Shown one piece after another: positions 58,705-58,997 of a stretch of 58,997 nucleotides of DNA. How positions within the stretch are numbered: the first letter of the stretch is position 1; each line of letters opens with the position of its first letter. A model generated the notes under the pieces. It made no database searches. It was given only the letters and a program-made list of their open reading frames with translations, and had not been told where the DNA came from. The DNA is from ChocPot-Mid sp043804925 (GTDB taxonomy: Bacteria > Bacteroidota > Ignavibacteria > Kapaibacteriales > UBA2268). The position numbers and the translations under genes were made by a program. Location: the NCBI GenBank assembly GCA_043804925.1, contig JAZDIP010000004.1, positions 1 to 58,997 on the forward strand, in the 5' to 3' direction.

Positions 58705-58997
58705 ATGAAGACTGATTACTATAATGTTGGAAGACAGAAGAAAATGAATTGGGCATTGATTGCCGTTATGTTACTGATTAGTTTGCCTGCTATGGCAATT
58801 GCAAGTAGTATATTAAATGAGAATACTTACGATTTTTCGAAATTTTCGAAGCAAAGGGACCTGATGACATTTAATGGATTTATCGAGAATAAAGGGCAAA
58901 TTGTAGATCAGTCAGGTGAATTGATGAATGAAGCAAAGTTCTTATATAAGAACAAAAACTTTAAGTGTGTATTGAAAGAAGCGGGATTTAGTTATGA
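58705..58997 (+). CDS. paralogue of the SBBP T9SS protein (5' part)
   Basis: The frame runs off the window end after 97 codons. A signal peptide (MNWALIAVMLLISLPAMAIASS, starting at an inner ATG, 58744) is followed by FNGFIENKGQIVDQSGELMNEAKFLYKNKNFKCVLKEAGFSY, the same N-terminal domain as the upstream protein (FEENMGQVVDQHGFPRNDVLLIGKLGNLKIIL). ATG 58705 gives 13 extra residues before the signal; either start is possible. The pair looks like a tandem surface-protein family. Confidence 0.85.
   Translation, partial: MKTDYYNVGRQKKMNWALIAVMLLISLPAMAIASSILNENTYDFSKFSKQRDLMTFNGFIENKGQIVDQSGELMNEAKFLYKNKNFKCVLKEAGFSY

Noticed and set aside
1..58997. Insertion sequences, integrases or prophage genes as a cause of the accessory genes
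   Set aside because: No transposase, integrase or structural phage gene was seen; only a BRO/DinD-like protein has a possible phage link.
1..58997. tRNA or rRNA genes
   Set aside because: No cloverleaf-like or rRNA-like segment was recognised by eye in the spacers; a covariance search could not be run.

Overview
The window is AT-rich and reads like a chromosomal segment of an FCB-group bacterium (Bacteroidota/Chlorobiota/Ignavibacteria/Kapaibacteria side). Evidence: type IX secretion C-terminal sorting domains on two proteins, an eleven-subunit complex I operon without nuoE/F/G between D and H, IorAB, KdsB (LPS, hence an outer membrane), several outer-membrane-barrel-like proteins, and a few upstream boxes matching the Bacteroidota -7 consensus TAnnTTTG. 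The exact lineage is inference; no rRNA or tRNA gene was seen.

Layout. 1-10.2 kb, mostly minus strand: a 5' gene fragment, a broken four-helix-bundle (IVP) gene, a response regulator fused to a GcvH-like domain, two barrel-like proteins, a secreted M14 carboxypeptidase, a TSUP transporter, an unknown secreted protein, a broken small membrane protein gene, DUF2007 and SRPBCC genes, a GH106-like glycosidase, and a DUF2283 gene coupled to a frameshifted DUF4258 gene. 10.4-19.9 kb, plus strand: a sulfur/electron-transfer region with a Rieske protein, a cytochrome b fused to a 12-haem cytochrome c domain, a Cys-rich MerR regulator, a PsrABC/PhsABC-type molybdoenzyme, a split YeeE/YedE sulfur transporter and a rhodanese-fold protein whose only Cys is its last residue. 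20-23.5 kb, minus: DinD/BRO-like protein, putative AbiC-like abortive infection protein, YD-repeat lipoprotein/secreted protein, unknown. 23.7-35.1 kb, minus: nuoA-B-C-D-H-I-J-K-L-M-N. 35.3-42.3 kb, minus: WD40-like T9SS cargo, HEPN/MNT pair, NhaD-type antiporter, KdsB, and a large beta-propeller protein. 42.5-58.9 kb, plus: IorA/IorB, a type II restriction-modification pair, HNH endonuclease, a cNMP-binding-domain/aspartase fusion, an M1-like peptidase, Maf, a giant SBBP/PKD-like T9SS protein and the start of its paralogue.

How the genes may work together. The Rieske/cytochrome b/multihaem pair and the Psr module could both exchange electrons with the quinone pool that complex I feeds; sulfur import (YeeE pair) and the rhodanese-fold protein suggest that the Psr enzyme handles polysulfide or thiosulfate. 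The direction of flow is not decided by sequence.

The most striking structure is not a gene cassette but a population of short hairpin and tandem-word repeats. They fill most spacers, fall into families whose stem arms differ in sequence but stay complementary, and in at least six places sit in frame inside otherwise ordinary proteins (WD40/T9SS protein twice, NuoL, cytochrome b/multihaem protein twice, SBBP protein). Relics are also common: two genes with in-frame stops, one frameshifted gene, a 20-codon relic of an NhaD paralogue next to the HEPN/MNT pair, and a decayed second copy of the region upstream of the GH106 gene.
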